Below, in pieces: positions 7,599 to 13,961 of a stretch of DNA of 13,975 nucleotides. The position numbers and the translations under genes are program-made. The notes below the pieces were generated by a model, which worked only from the letters and a program-made list of their open reading frames with translations, made no database searches and was not told where the DNA came from. This DNA is from JBHJGS01 sp050331575 (lineage in GTDB: Bacteria; Pseudomonadota; Alphaproteobacteria; Sphingomonadales; Rhodothalassiaceae). Position 1 is the first letter of the stretch. Every line of letters starts with the position of its first letter. The stretch is taken from contig JBHJGS010000049.1 of assembly GCA_050331575.1 (NCBI GenBank), forward strand, positions 1 through 13,975, in the 5' to 3' direction.

Positions 7599-8099
7599 TC
7601 AGGCTTCTCCCGCAACATCCAGCAGGGCGGCCTCGATCGCTTGTTCCGGGGTTTTGCCAGCCCACAGGACAAACTGGAACACCGGATAGAATCGCTCGCT
7701 CTCAGACAGGGCGGTTTCCACCAACAATTCCAGGTGCGGGCGGCTGAGCTCGCCGTCGAGGATGGTGGAGTGGCGGAACATCACCACGCCTTCCTCCGAC
7801 CAGAGCTCAAAATGGCCCAGCCACAGCCGCTCATTGATGCGTGCCAGCGTCTCATAGATCGGCTTGGTCTTCGCCTCTGGAATCCGCGCATCGAAAACAT
7901 TGGCGATTTGCAGAATACGCCCCTCTTCTCGCCAGAAGAAGCGCAGTTGAAATTCACAATAGGTGCCGGGGACCGCCGCGGTCAGTTCCTCGTCATTCGG
8001 CCGGTCATAAACCCAGTCATTCTCAACCGAACAATCTTCCACCAGATCCAGCGGATTGTCAGCGCTTCCCATAAATTCATCAGCAATCAGCGCGGTCAT
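7599..8099 (-). CDS. YbjN-domain protein
   Basis: The protein has 166 residues and no signal peptide or membrane segment. It matches the alphaproteobacterial YbjN-type layout: an acidic N-terminus (about 1-35), a compact alpha/beta core with YCEFQLRFFWREEGRILQI (about 47-65) and FDARIPEAK, then NERLWLGHFELWSEEGVVMF (about 88-107), and a C-terminal helix with VLWAGKTPEQAIEAAL. YbjN proteins are thought to resemble type III secretion chaperones in fold and affect motility and stress traits in E. coli; the reaction is unknown. AGGAG lies 8 nt before the ATG. Its leader (8100-8159) contains mutually exclusive hairpins, described in the findings. Confidence 0.82.
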   Translation of the reverse strand: MTALIADEFMGSADNPLDLVEDCSVENDWVYDRPNDEELTAAVPGTYCEFQLRFFWREEGRILQIANVFDARIPEAKTKPIYETLARINERLWLGHFELWSEEGVVMFRHSTILDGELSRPHLELLVETALSESERFYPVFQFVLWAGKTPEQAIEAALLDVAGEA

Positions 8100-8121
8100 T
8101 GCAAAGCTCCTGCTTCGTCAA

Positions 8122-8159
8122 GCCCCGGCGCACAGGTGCCGGAGTCAGGAAATCTCCGG
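8122..8159 (-). promoter_or_regulatory. Overlapping alternative hairpins in the ybjN leader
   Basis: Two stems share the bases 8139-8142. One pairs 8125-8131 with 8136-8142 (7 bp with one wobble, loop ACAG). The other pairs 8139-8144 with 8154-8159 (CCGGAG/CTCCGG, loop of 9). Only one can form at a time, an arrangement seen in attenuators. The stems are short, so a regulatory role is speculative. Confidence 0.3.
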
Positions 8160-8183
8160 CCGTTTGGGATCTTTTGGCGGACT

Positions 8184-8220
8184 AACCACAATTGGGGTCC
8201 TCTGCCACATCAACCACAAT
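8184..8220. repeat. Direct repeat AACCACAAT, two copies
   Basis: The 9-mer AACCACAAT occurs at 8184-8192 and 8212-8220, a 28-nt period, upstream of the ybjN gene. It could be a pair of regulator-binding sites in the ybjN promoter region. No known operator is recognised. Confidence 0.35.
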
Positions 8221-8283
8221 ATCTAGAATGCCTGTGCGGGCGTTGCGGTGCAAGGCCCGAGTCGGGCCGGGGATCAAATTTCC

Positions 8284-8292
8284 TGTGGATAA
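8284..8292 (-). promoter_or_regulatory. Consensus DnaA box (TTATCCACA)
   Basis: TGTGGATAA on the plus strand is a perfect TTATCCACA box on the minus strand, lying in the gap between ubiK and ybjN. It stands alone: no box cluster, AT-rich unwinding element or replication gene is nearby. A chance match or a DnaA-responsive regulatory site is likelier than an origin. Confidence 0.4.
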
Positions 8293-8327
8293 GTCGTCAA
8301 CCCTGTAGCGTGAGTCAAGCCGCAAGT

Positions 8328-8621
8328 CTATTCACCTTCTGGTTCGCTCCGCGCGGCCTGATCGGGCGCTGAACGGCCGGCAAGCTCAGCTTCCAGCGCA
8401 TCCAAGCGCGCACTCAGCCGCTCATTTTCCTCCCGCGCAAGCCGTGCCATGTCAGCGACGGTGTCGAAATCCTCGCGCGGCACGAAGTCCATCTCCGCCA
8501 TCTGGCGCTCCAGCCAAGCGCGCATGCTTGCCTCAGCCTCGGCTCTGGCGGAGTTGGCAGCCCCCAGCGCGCCTTGCGCCAAGCGAGCCAAATCATCGAA
8601 AAATCGCGGACTTTCAGCCAT
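8328..8621 (-). CDS. ubiK: Ubiquinone biosynthesis accessory factor UbiK / BMFP-family protein
   Basis: The protein has 97 residues and is strongly helical. An amphipathic N-terminal region (FFDDLARLAQGALGAA) is followed by a middle segment with MDFVPREDFDTVADMARLA, the hallmark of the BMFP/YqiC family. A Leu/Ala/Glu coiled coil (about 60-82) and a loose acidic tail complete it. YqiC in Salmonella and E. coli is UbiK, a trimeric accessory factor that helps the soluble Ubi complex make ubiquinone under aerobic conditions. The Brucella homologue has membrane-fusogenic activity. AGGAAGAGG lies just before the ATG. The gene is divergent from lgt, a neighbourhood common in alphaproteobacteria. Family is confident; the ubiquinone role here is transferred from homologues. 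Confidence 0.85.
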   Translation of the reverse strand: MAESPRFFDDLARLAQGALGAANSARAEAEASMRAWLERQMAEMDFVPREDFDTVADMARLAREENERLSARLDALEAELAGRSAPDQAARSEPEGE

Positions 8622-8760
8622 ATCCCTCTTCCTCGTTCGCCCGCTCCTTTAGGACACCTGGTGGCGCCGATGCAAAGACTTTGGCCACATGCGTCATCAG
8701 CAATAACGTGCAGCACCTGAACGGTTTCCCAACAAGCGCATCGTCAAGGCCGCGAGCTTG

Positions 8761-8791
8761 CTTGACAGCGCGCCCCGCGCCGGGGGATGAA
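8761..8791 (+). promoter_or_regulatory. Candidate sigma-70 promoter for lgt
   Basis: CTTGACA (8761-8767) matches the alphaproteobacterial housekeeping -35 element perfectly. At 17-18 nt spacing the -10 region reads only GATGAA, a poor match. It lies about 42 nt before the preferred lgt ATG. The call rests on the -35 and the position. Confidence 0.35.
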
Positions 8792-8832
8792 CCGGGCACT
8801 TGCCGCCCGTGTTAGAGCCGTTGCGCGCCCCT

Positions 8833-9654
8833 ATGGTCCCGCTGATCATCGATTATCCGCAGATTGATCCGGTGTTCTTTCATCTGGGGCCGATTCCGGT
8901 GCGCTGGTACTCGCTGGCCTATCTGTTCGGCATCTTGCTGGCCTATCTGCATTGCCGCCGGCTGGCGAAGCGCTATCAGGTGCCGGTCAGCCCCAAGCAA
9001 TTCGATGATTTTCTATTCTGGGCCACGCTGGGGGTGATTGTTGGCGGCCGCGTGGGGTTTGTGCTGTTTTACAACCCGGTCTACTATCTGCACAATCCAC
9101 TGCAGATCGTGCAATTGTGGGATGGCGGCATGTCCTTTCACGGCGGCTTGGCCGGCGTGGCGCTGGCGCTGATCCTATTCTGCCGCGCCAACACGATTCC
9201 GCTGTTCCGCTTTGCCGATCTGCTCGCTTGTGCCGCCCCGATCGGCCTGTTCCTCGGGCGCATCGCCAATTTTATCAATGGCGAGCTTTGGGGCCGGCCT
9301 GCCGATGTGCCGTGGGCGATGGTGTTCCCGGCGGACCCGAAGGGCGTCCCGCGGCATCCCAGCCAATTATATGAAGCCTTTCTAGAAGGCCTGGTGCTGT
9401 TTGCCCTGTGCAATTGGGCGTATCGTCAGGCAGCGCTGCGGGACCGGCCGGGCGCCGTCACCGGCGTGTTCTTTCTGGGCTATGGGGCGGCCCGGTTCAG
9501 CGTGGAATTCGTGCGGGAGCCAGACCCGCAGTTCAAAGGCGTGCTGGATTGGATCACGATGGGCCAGATCCTGTCTCTGCCGATGTTGGCGATCGGCGCC
9601 GCCTTTTTGTGGATGGCCTTGCGCCGGCCCAAGCTGTCGCCGTCCCAGGCATGA
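8833..9654 (+). CDS. lgt: Prolipoprotein diacylglyceryl transferase
   Basis: Lgt is the inner-membrane enzyme that moves a diacylglyceryl group from phosphatidylglycerol to the lipobox cysteine of prolipoproteins, the first step of lipoprotein maturation. Counting from the ATG at 8833 the protein has 273 residues and seven hydrophobic segments. The family signature is complete: LGRIANFINGELWGRP (141-156), with the essential Arg143. SFHGG carries His103, and RFSVEFVREPD (221-231) carries the second conserved Arg. The ATG at 8833 starts close to the membrane segment but has no clear Shine-Dalgarno; TTG codons at 8800 and 8821 are in-frame alternatives. The stop overlaps the next start as ATGA, implying translational coupling. 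Confidence 0.96.
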   Translation: MVPLIIDYPQIDPVFFHLGPIPVRWYSLAYLFGILLAYLHCRRLAKRYQVPVSPKQFDDFLFWATLGVIVGGRVGFVLFYNPVYYLHNPLQIVQLWDGGMSFHGGLAGVALALILFCRANTIPLFRFADLLACAAPIGLFLGRIANFINGELWGRPADVPWAMVFPADPKGVPRHPSQLYEAFLEGLVLFALCNWAYRQAALRDRPGAVTGVFFLGYGAARFSVEFVREPDPQFKGVLDWITMGQILSLPMLAIGAAFLWMALRRPKLSPSQA

Positions 9655-10700
9655 GCGGACCGCTCGCTGACCATCTGCGCCGCGTCATCCGGACGGCTGG
9701 ACCGCAGACCATCGACCGCTTCATGGCCGAAATCCTGATGCACCCGACCCACGGCTATTACCGCCGCGGCGATCGCGTCGGCGCGGACGGCGACTTCATC
9801 ACCGCCCCGGAAATCAGCCAGATGTTTGGCGAACTGATCGGCTTGTGGCTGGCACAGATGTGGCAAGGGGCAGGCGCGCCCGCGACAGTGCGCCTGGTCG
9901 AGCTCGGCCCTGGCCGCGGCACCTTGATGCGCGATGCCTTGCGCGCCATGCAGATTGTCCCCGGTCTGCCCGAAGCGATTGATCTGCACCTGGTGGAAAG
10001 CAATCAAAGCTTCCGGCACGCTCAGGCGGATTTGCCGGCCACGTGGCACGACAGTTTGCAGAGCGTACCGGCCGGCCCCTTGCTGGTGATCGCCAACGAA
10101 TTCTTCGATGCTCTGCCGGTGAAGCAGTGGGTGCGGGCCGAGCATGGCTGGCTGGAACGCGCCGTCGGTCTGTCTGCCCAGGATCGGCTTTGTTATACGG
10201 GCCTTCCCGCGGAGACGCCGCCGCAGGCGGCCTGCCACCACCCGGGCCAAATCGTCGAGGCCAGCCCGGCCGCACAAGGCCTTGCCGCTGATCTGGCTGA
10301 CCGGCTGGCCCGCCATGGCGGTGCTGCCTTGATCATCGATTATGGGTATGAGGGCCCGGCGGCTGGCGATAGCCTGCAGGCGCTTTATCGACACACCAAG
10401 GTTTGCCCGCTGACCCATCTGGGCGAGGCGGACATCACCGCGCATGTGGATTTCAGCGCGCTGAGCCTGGCTACCAAAGCGGCTCGCGCTTGGGGGCCGG
10501 TGGGCCAGGGCGCCTTCTTGTCTGCTTTGGGCATCGGCCTGAGAGCAGAGCGGCTGACCGCCGCCGCACCACAGCGCCGCGACGAGATCGATCAGGCCGT
10601 GCATCGGCTGACCCATCCCAGCGCGATGGGCACGCTATTCAAGGTGATGGCGCTGACCCCGCCAGATGCTGCCGCGCCGCCGGGCTTCGCCGATGCTTGA
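9651..10700 (+). CDS. SAM-dependent methyltransferase, NDUFAF7/MidA family (DUF185, COG1565)
   Basis: The protein has 349 residues from the ATG that overlaps the lgt stop (ATGA, 9651-9654). The N-terminus has GYYRRGDRVGADGDFITAPE (35-54), the typical entry motif of this family. The SAM-binding motif I is VELGPGRGTLM (83-93), and NEFFDALPVKQW (149-160) is the conserved segment after it. NDUFAF7 in mitochondria methylates Arg85 of the Complex I subunit NDUFS2, the NuoD equivalent, and is needed for Complex I assembly. Bacterial members, common beside lgt in alphaproteobacteria, are presumed to do the same, but the substrate is inferred. The gene overlaps pgeF by 8 nt. A longer in-frame reading from 9408 lies inside lgt and is rejected. 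Confidence 0.88.
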   Translation: MSGPLADHLRRVIRTAGPQTIDRFMAEILMHPTHGYYRRGDRVGADGDFITAPEISQMFGELIGLWLAQMWQGAGAPATVRLVELGPGRGTLMRDALRAMQIVPGLPEAIDLHLVESNQSFRHAQADLPATWHDSLQSVPAGPLLVIANEFFDALPVKQWVRAEHGWLERAVGLSAQDRLCYTGLPAETPPQAACHHPGQIVEASPAAQGLAADLADRLARHGGAALIIDYGYEGPAAGDSLQALYRHTKVCPLTHLGEADITAHVDFSALSLATKAARAWGPVGQGAFLSALGIGLRAERLTAAAPQRRDEIDQAVHRLTHPSAMGTLFKVMALTPPDAAAPPGFADA

Positions 10701-11454
10701 GCCGCTGACCAGCCCGCAGTTCACCGGGGCCGTCCGGCACGGCTTCTTCACCCGACAGGGCGGCGTCTCTGAAGGGCTTTACGCCAGCTTGAATGTTGGC
10801 TTGGGGTCCGCGGATGAGGCGGGGGCTGTGCAGGAGAATCGCAAGCGTTGCGTGGCGTGGCTGGGCGCGCAGCGGCTGGTGACGCCGTATCAGGTGCATG
10901 GTGCTGAGGTGGTGACGGTCGCGGCGGAAGCCCCGGAGCGCGCTGCGACGGCGGATGCCCTGGTCAGCCGCGAGCCGGGGCTTGCGTTGGGGATCCTCAC
11001 GGCGGATTGCGTGCCGGTGCTCTTCGCGGATCCCGGCGCGGCGGTGATCGGGGCCGCCCATGCCGGCTGGCGCGGCGCGGCGGCCGGGGTGCTGGCCAAC
11101 ACCATAGCGGCGATGGAGCGGCTGGGAGCGACCCGCGCTGGCATCCGTGCAGCGATTGGCCCGGCGATCGCGCAAGCCAGCTATCAGGTGGGCGGGGAGG
11201 TCCGGGACGGCTTCATCGCCAGGGAGGCCGATCTGAGCCGGGTTTTCACCCCTGACAGCGAGTCTGGCAAATATCGCTTCGATCTGCCCGGTGCGGTGGC
11301 TGCGCTGCTGGCCAAGCAGGGGCTTCATCGGATCGACTGGATCGCCCGCGACACCTATGCCGAAGAGCGTCTGTTCTTCAGTTATCGACGCGCCACTCAC
11401 CGCGCCGAGCCGGATTACGGCCGGCAATTGTCTGCGATCGCCCTCTCGCCTTGA
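10693..11454 (+). CDS. pgeF: Peptidoglycan editing factor PgeF (YfiH, multicopper-polyphenol-oxidase/laccase fold)
   Basis: The protein has 253 residues. The metal-site residues of the YfiH family are all visible: YQVHG (His69), TADCVPVLF (Cys106) and AAHAGWRGAAAGV (His123). A late FFSYRR (229-233) is also typical. In E. coli the factor removes mis-incorporated residues from cytoplasmic UDP-MurNAc-peptide precursors, keeping L-Ala at position 1; other members are described as purine nucleoside phosphorylases/deaminases. The usual Cys just before the late region is absent (DTYAEE), a minor variation. The start at 10693 overlaps the methyltransferase stop by 8 nt, so the three genes lgt-methyltransferase-pgeF form one translationally coupled unit. 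A palindrome 16 nt downstream may end the operon. Confidence 0.93.
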   Translation: MLEPLTSPQFTGAVRHGFFTRQGGVSEGLYASLNVGLGSADEAGAVQENRKRCVAWLGAQRLVTPYQVHGAEVVTVAAEAPERAATADALVSREPGLALGILTADCVPVLFADPGAAVIGAAHAGWRGAAAGVLANTIAAMERLGATRAGIRAAIGPAIAQASYQVGGEVRDGFIAREADLSRVFTPDSESGKYRFDLPGAVAALLAKQGLHRIDWIARDTYAEERLFFSYRRATHRAEPDYGRQLSAIALSP

Positions 11455-11470
11455 GGATCGGACATAATCT

Positions 11471-11494
11471 GATCGATCGCGCTCGCGATCGATC
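11471..11494. terminator. Perfect 11-bp palindrome after pgeF
   Basis: GATCGATCGCG (11471-11481), CT, then CGCGATCGATC (11484-11494) is a perfect inverted repeat with a 2-nt centre. It lies 16 nt past the pgeF stop. It may act as a terminator stem, although a 2-nt centre is tight for a hairpin and no T-tract follows. A protein-binding site is equally possible. Confidence 0.4.
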
Positions 11495-11544
11495 GGGTGA
11501 CACGGCCCGCCTGCTATGGGGCGAGCGGCTGGCTCGGGCTACGG

Positions 11545-11567
11545 GTCTAGAGAGAGTCTCACTAGAC
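11545..11567. repeat. 23-bp inverted repeat in the pgeF - FGE-like gap
   Basis: GTCTAG-A-GAGA-G-TCTC-A-CTAGAC is a near-perfect palindrome: 10 of 11 positions pair around a central G. It sits 77 nt before the FGE-like ATG. It could be an operator or the scar or edge of a mobile segment; no matching copy was found elsewhere in the window. Confidence 0.5.
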
Positions 11568-11643
11568 ACCCCGCTGCCGCCGCGACACATTGCCTTTTGT
11601 GGGCTGGGTAACACCGGAACGGGAACGATCGGGGGCAACGAGG

Positions 11644-12490
11644 ATGACGGCTGTCAGGCTGACCGCATCGCTATTTATTTTGGTAAGCGGGCTCGGCGAG
11701 GCCGAGGCTGAGGACCGGGCGCTGACGCCCGGCGATACCTTCAAGCACTGCGAGATCTGCCCGGTGATGGTCGTCATCCCGCCGGGTCAGTTCATGATGG
11801 GGGCGCCCGACGATGACGAGACGGCCCAGCGATTTTCGCGTCCGCAGACACGGATCGCGATCGACCGCGCCTTCGCCATCGGCAAATATGAGGTCACCTA
11901 CCGGCAATTCAAAGCCTGCTTCGATGCCGGCGGCTGCCGCCATGAGCCCCTGCCATTCGGCTGGGGCGGCGCCCGCCAGCCCTTAGAGCGGGTGTCATAC
12001 GATGACGCCTTGGAGTATGTGGCGTGGCTTTCGCAGGTCACGGGGCATGTGTATGATTTGCCGTCCGAGGCGCAATGGGAATATGCCGCCCGCGCCGGCA
12101 CGACCACCGCTTATTGGTGGGGCGAGGATGTCGGCCATCTGAACGCCAAATGCTTGCAATGCGACGGGCTGGGCTTCTTTTCCACAGAAACTTGCAAGGT
12201 GCCGACTCCCATCGGCGCATTCCCTGCGAATGCTTCCGGCCTGCACGACACGGCGGGTAATGTCTGGGAATTCGCCAAGGATTGCTATCACGAAACCCTC
12301 GACACCATCCCAACGGATGGCAGCGCCAGGCTGTGGCCGGACACATGCGAACGCGTCGCAATGAGGGCGTGGCTTTAGTAGAGAACCCGAGAGCATCCGG
12401 GTGTTTAAGCGGGCCAACGTCAAATAAAACCAAAGGCTTAATGCGTCCGGAATCAGGGTTTTTCGGCAACTATCAGAAGAAGATTTCTAG
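11644..12490 (+). pseudogene. Secreted formylglycine-generating-enzyme-like (FGE-sulfatase/SUMF1) protein, C-terminus frameshifted
   Basis: The surviving frame runs 11644-12378 (244 residues). A signal-like N-terminus (residues 1-22, AEA before EDR) leads into a typical FGE fold: PVMVVIPPGQFMMGAP (40-55), FAIGKYEVTYRQFKAC, VSYDDALEYVAWLS, YDLPSEAQWEYAARAGTTT and LHDTAGNVWEFAKDCY. Relatives continue with RGGSW, an NPR segment and a terminal GFRVAR. Here the frame ends at MRAWL plus two TAG codons. The missing pieces follow in other frames: VENP at 12378-12389, ESIRVFKRANVK at 12389-12424, then, past a TAA at 12425, NQRLNASGIRVFRQL at 12428-12472. At least two frameshifts and one nonsense codon are therefore needed. 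The ATG has GAGG directly abutting it, so the start is weak. Members of this family outside sulfatase maturation have unknown roles. Confidence 0.65.
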
Positions 12491-12499
12491 GGGGCAGTG

Positions 12500-12931
12500 A
12501 TGAGCAGCGGCATTACTGGTCATCGCCTCACGATGCGTAAAGGACAGGGAAACGGCATGATCGTCGCACGGGCAATCGCAAGCATAATAATGATGGGAGT
12601 ACTGCATTTATTTGTAATTCCTCGTGCAGCTTCGCAGGAGTTCGACGCCGCGGTGCTGGGGCCGCGCGAGCCCGCGGACCTCTGTTATTATCATAGGTGT
12701 TTTTGTGTTCGTTTTTCAGTCCCGAAATATCTGCTGAGTGTCTGGGACAATGTCTGCAAGCTGAAAGGGGCGGAACGATCCCGCATCTATCTCGATGTGG
12801 ACATTCGGACCCTCAATCCGACGCATCAGGAACGGCAGAAGGGCAAGCGCTCCGCCGATATCTGGGATTCGGTCCTGCATATTTGGACCAACAGCAGACA
12901 TATCGGCGAGTATTCCGCAATGATCAATTAA
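12500..12931 (+). pseudogene. N-terminal fragment of a secreted protein of unknown function, cut by an in-frame TAA
   Basis: The fragment has 143 residues from the ATG at 12500, which has AGGGGG 5 nt upstream. A second ATG at 12557, with AGGGA 6 nt upstream, gives a cleaner signal peptide: MIVARAIASIIMMGVLHLFV then IPRAASQEF, with cleavage likely near AAS/Q. The mature part is Cys-rich (CYYHRCFCVRF, then one more Cys) and ends IGEYSAMIN at TAA 12929-12931. The downstream frame 12932-13816 is in phase and continues without another stop. It has no ATG or ribosome-binding site near its beginning, so the two pieces look like one gene with a nonsense mutation. I do not recognise the family. Base composition is noticeably richer in A+T than in neighbouring genes. 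Confidence 0.6.
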
Positions 12932-13851
12932 CTGGGGGAGCGGGACACCCTGGACAATGGCTTGTTCCTCCTTGAAGGGACGAAAGCGCTTGAAGCAGAA
13001 TTTTCCTGCCGGGAAAAGAAAAAGACTAATGCATATGATTTATGGAAAAGCCATGTCTATTTCCACTCCGATCCTGAAGACATCGAAGACTATGTGAGAA
13101 TCTCCTGTGTTCGCTGGACTATCCACAATAAGCCGGACAATACCGGTTGCGAATTTCTGTTCTGGTATAAGGAAATCCATATAGTGCGTGGCTCTATCCA
13201 GTATCGAGACCTAGATGACTGGCGGCGCTATCTGCAGGTTTACAAGAATTATGTCGACTATCTGCGGCCGGAGATCATCCGGCTGGACATGGACGGGACC
13301 AAGGGGGGCGATCCATTTGCAGGCCTGACCATCGAGCCGGGCACAGCGATCACGCAGGCGGATCTGACGCAGTGGGAGGGCTATATTGCCGATGGCAACC
13401 GCACAGCCTATTATCTGGAATTCTTCGCCAAAACCGGCAACAGTGCCACCTTGCTAGAATCGGCGATCTCGCAATTCTCCGGTGCTCAGGGCGGCACGGC
13501 GATGCTGGCCAATGCGGTCATTGCCGCTGAGCATGACGTGCCGCCGATCCAGCCCTTCTCCGAGTTGGTCGCACGGGGGCACTTCAGTCTGGTTCGAAGA
13601 GAGTTCGGTAGCGAACGTGCCACCGTCACCAATCACGGTCGCATTTTGGCCGATTTTTCCGGCTTTTCCAACCCCAGCTTCCTTTTGGAAGCGCATCGGG
13701 TGTGGAAGGAAGACACCGGCCTCGGCGATCTGGGCAATCTGTTTCCAGGCAATCCGCTGGCGGTGGTGTCGGGGCTTCTGGAGCGTTGCCCGATCTCATT
13801 GGCTCACTTTTGGTGATCAATGAGGCCGGACGCAACACTCAAAACCTATGA
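12932..13851 (+). pseudogene. C-terminal part of the same broken gene, with a probable 1-nt deletion near the end
   Basis: This part is open in the phase of the preceding fragment from 12932 to TGA 13814-13816; the longest start-to-stop reading uses TTG 12962 (284 residues). The first part (CREKKKTNAYDLWKSHVYFH, CEFLFWYKEIHIVRGSIQY, LDDWRRYLQVYKNYVDYL) has Cys and Trp spacing like a small periplasmic domain. From about 13265 the DNA turns GC-rich and a different segment begins, with AYYLEFFAKTG and AISQFSGAQGGTAMLANAV. The last residues of the open frame (RCPISLAHFW) look like noise. Inserting one base after 13785 gives LPDLIGSLLVINEAGRNTQN, then Leu and TGA at 13849-13851, a natural helical ending. 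No function is assigned. Confidence 0.55.
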
Positions 13852-13856
13852 ATCCT

Positions 13857-13884
13857 AGAGTCTTTTCTCGGCCAAACCGACTCT
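13857..13884. repeat. Inverted repeat AGAGTC/GACTCT downstream of the broken gene
   Basis: AGAGTC at 13857-13862 is repeated inverted as GACTCT at 13879-13884, with a 16-nt spacer. It is the first of several inverted repeats packed into the last 120 bases of the window. Confidence 0.35.
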
Positions 13885-13903
13885 CGAAGAAATTCGGTCT
13901 GAT

Positions 13904-13955
13904 CGGAAATGGCTTGTCTTATGACATTTCCGGCCCATCGGTGGATGATGGGCCG
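13904..13955. terminator. Two consecutive hairpins, probable terminators
   Basis: The first pairs 13904-13911 with 13925-13932 (CGGAAATG/CATTTCCG, 8 bp, loop 13). The second pairs 13931-13939 with 13947-13955 (9 bp, loop GGTGGAT). They overlap by two bases, so both cannot be complete at once. They lie about 50 nt after the reconstructed stop. No T-tract follows. Confidence 0.4.
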
Positions 13956-13961
13956 TCAGGG

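Noticed and set aside
8284..8292. Replication origin at the DnaA box
   Set aside because: There is only one perfect box, with no AT-rich unwinding region and no dnaA, hemE, parAB or repC gene nearby.
9480..10616. 378-codon open frame on the minus strand
   Set aside because: It lies antisense to lgt and the methyltransferase, both of which carry full family motifs; the antisense translation shows no recognisable domain. GC-rich coding DNA produces such shadows.
11610..11643. EcfG-type promoter before the FGE-like gene (GGAAC at 11616)
   Set aside because: No CGTT follows at 16-17 nt, so only half of the motif is present.
11451..11711. 86-codon frame between pgeF and the FGE-like gene
   Set aside because: It runs through both palindromes and overlaps the signal-peptide region of the FGE-like gene in another frame; no domain or ribosome-binding site is seen.
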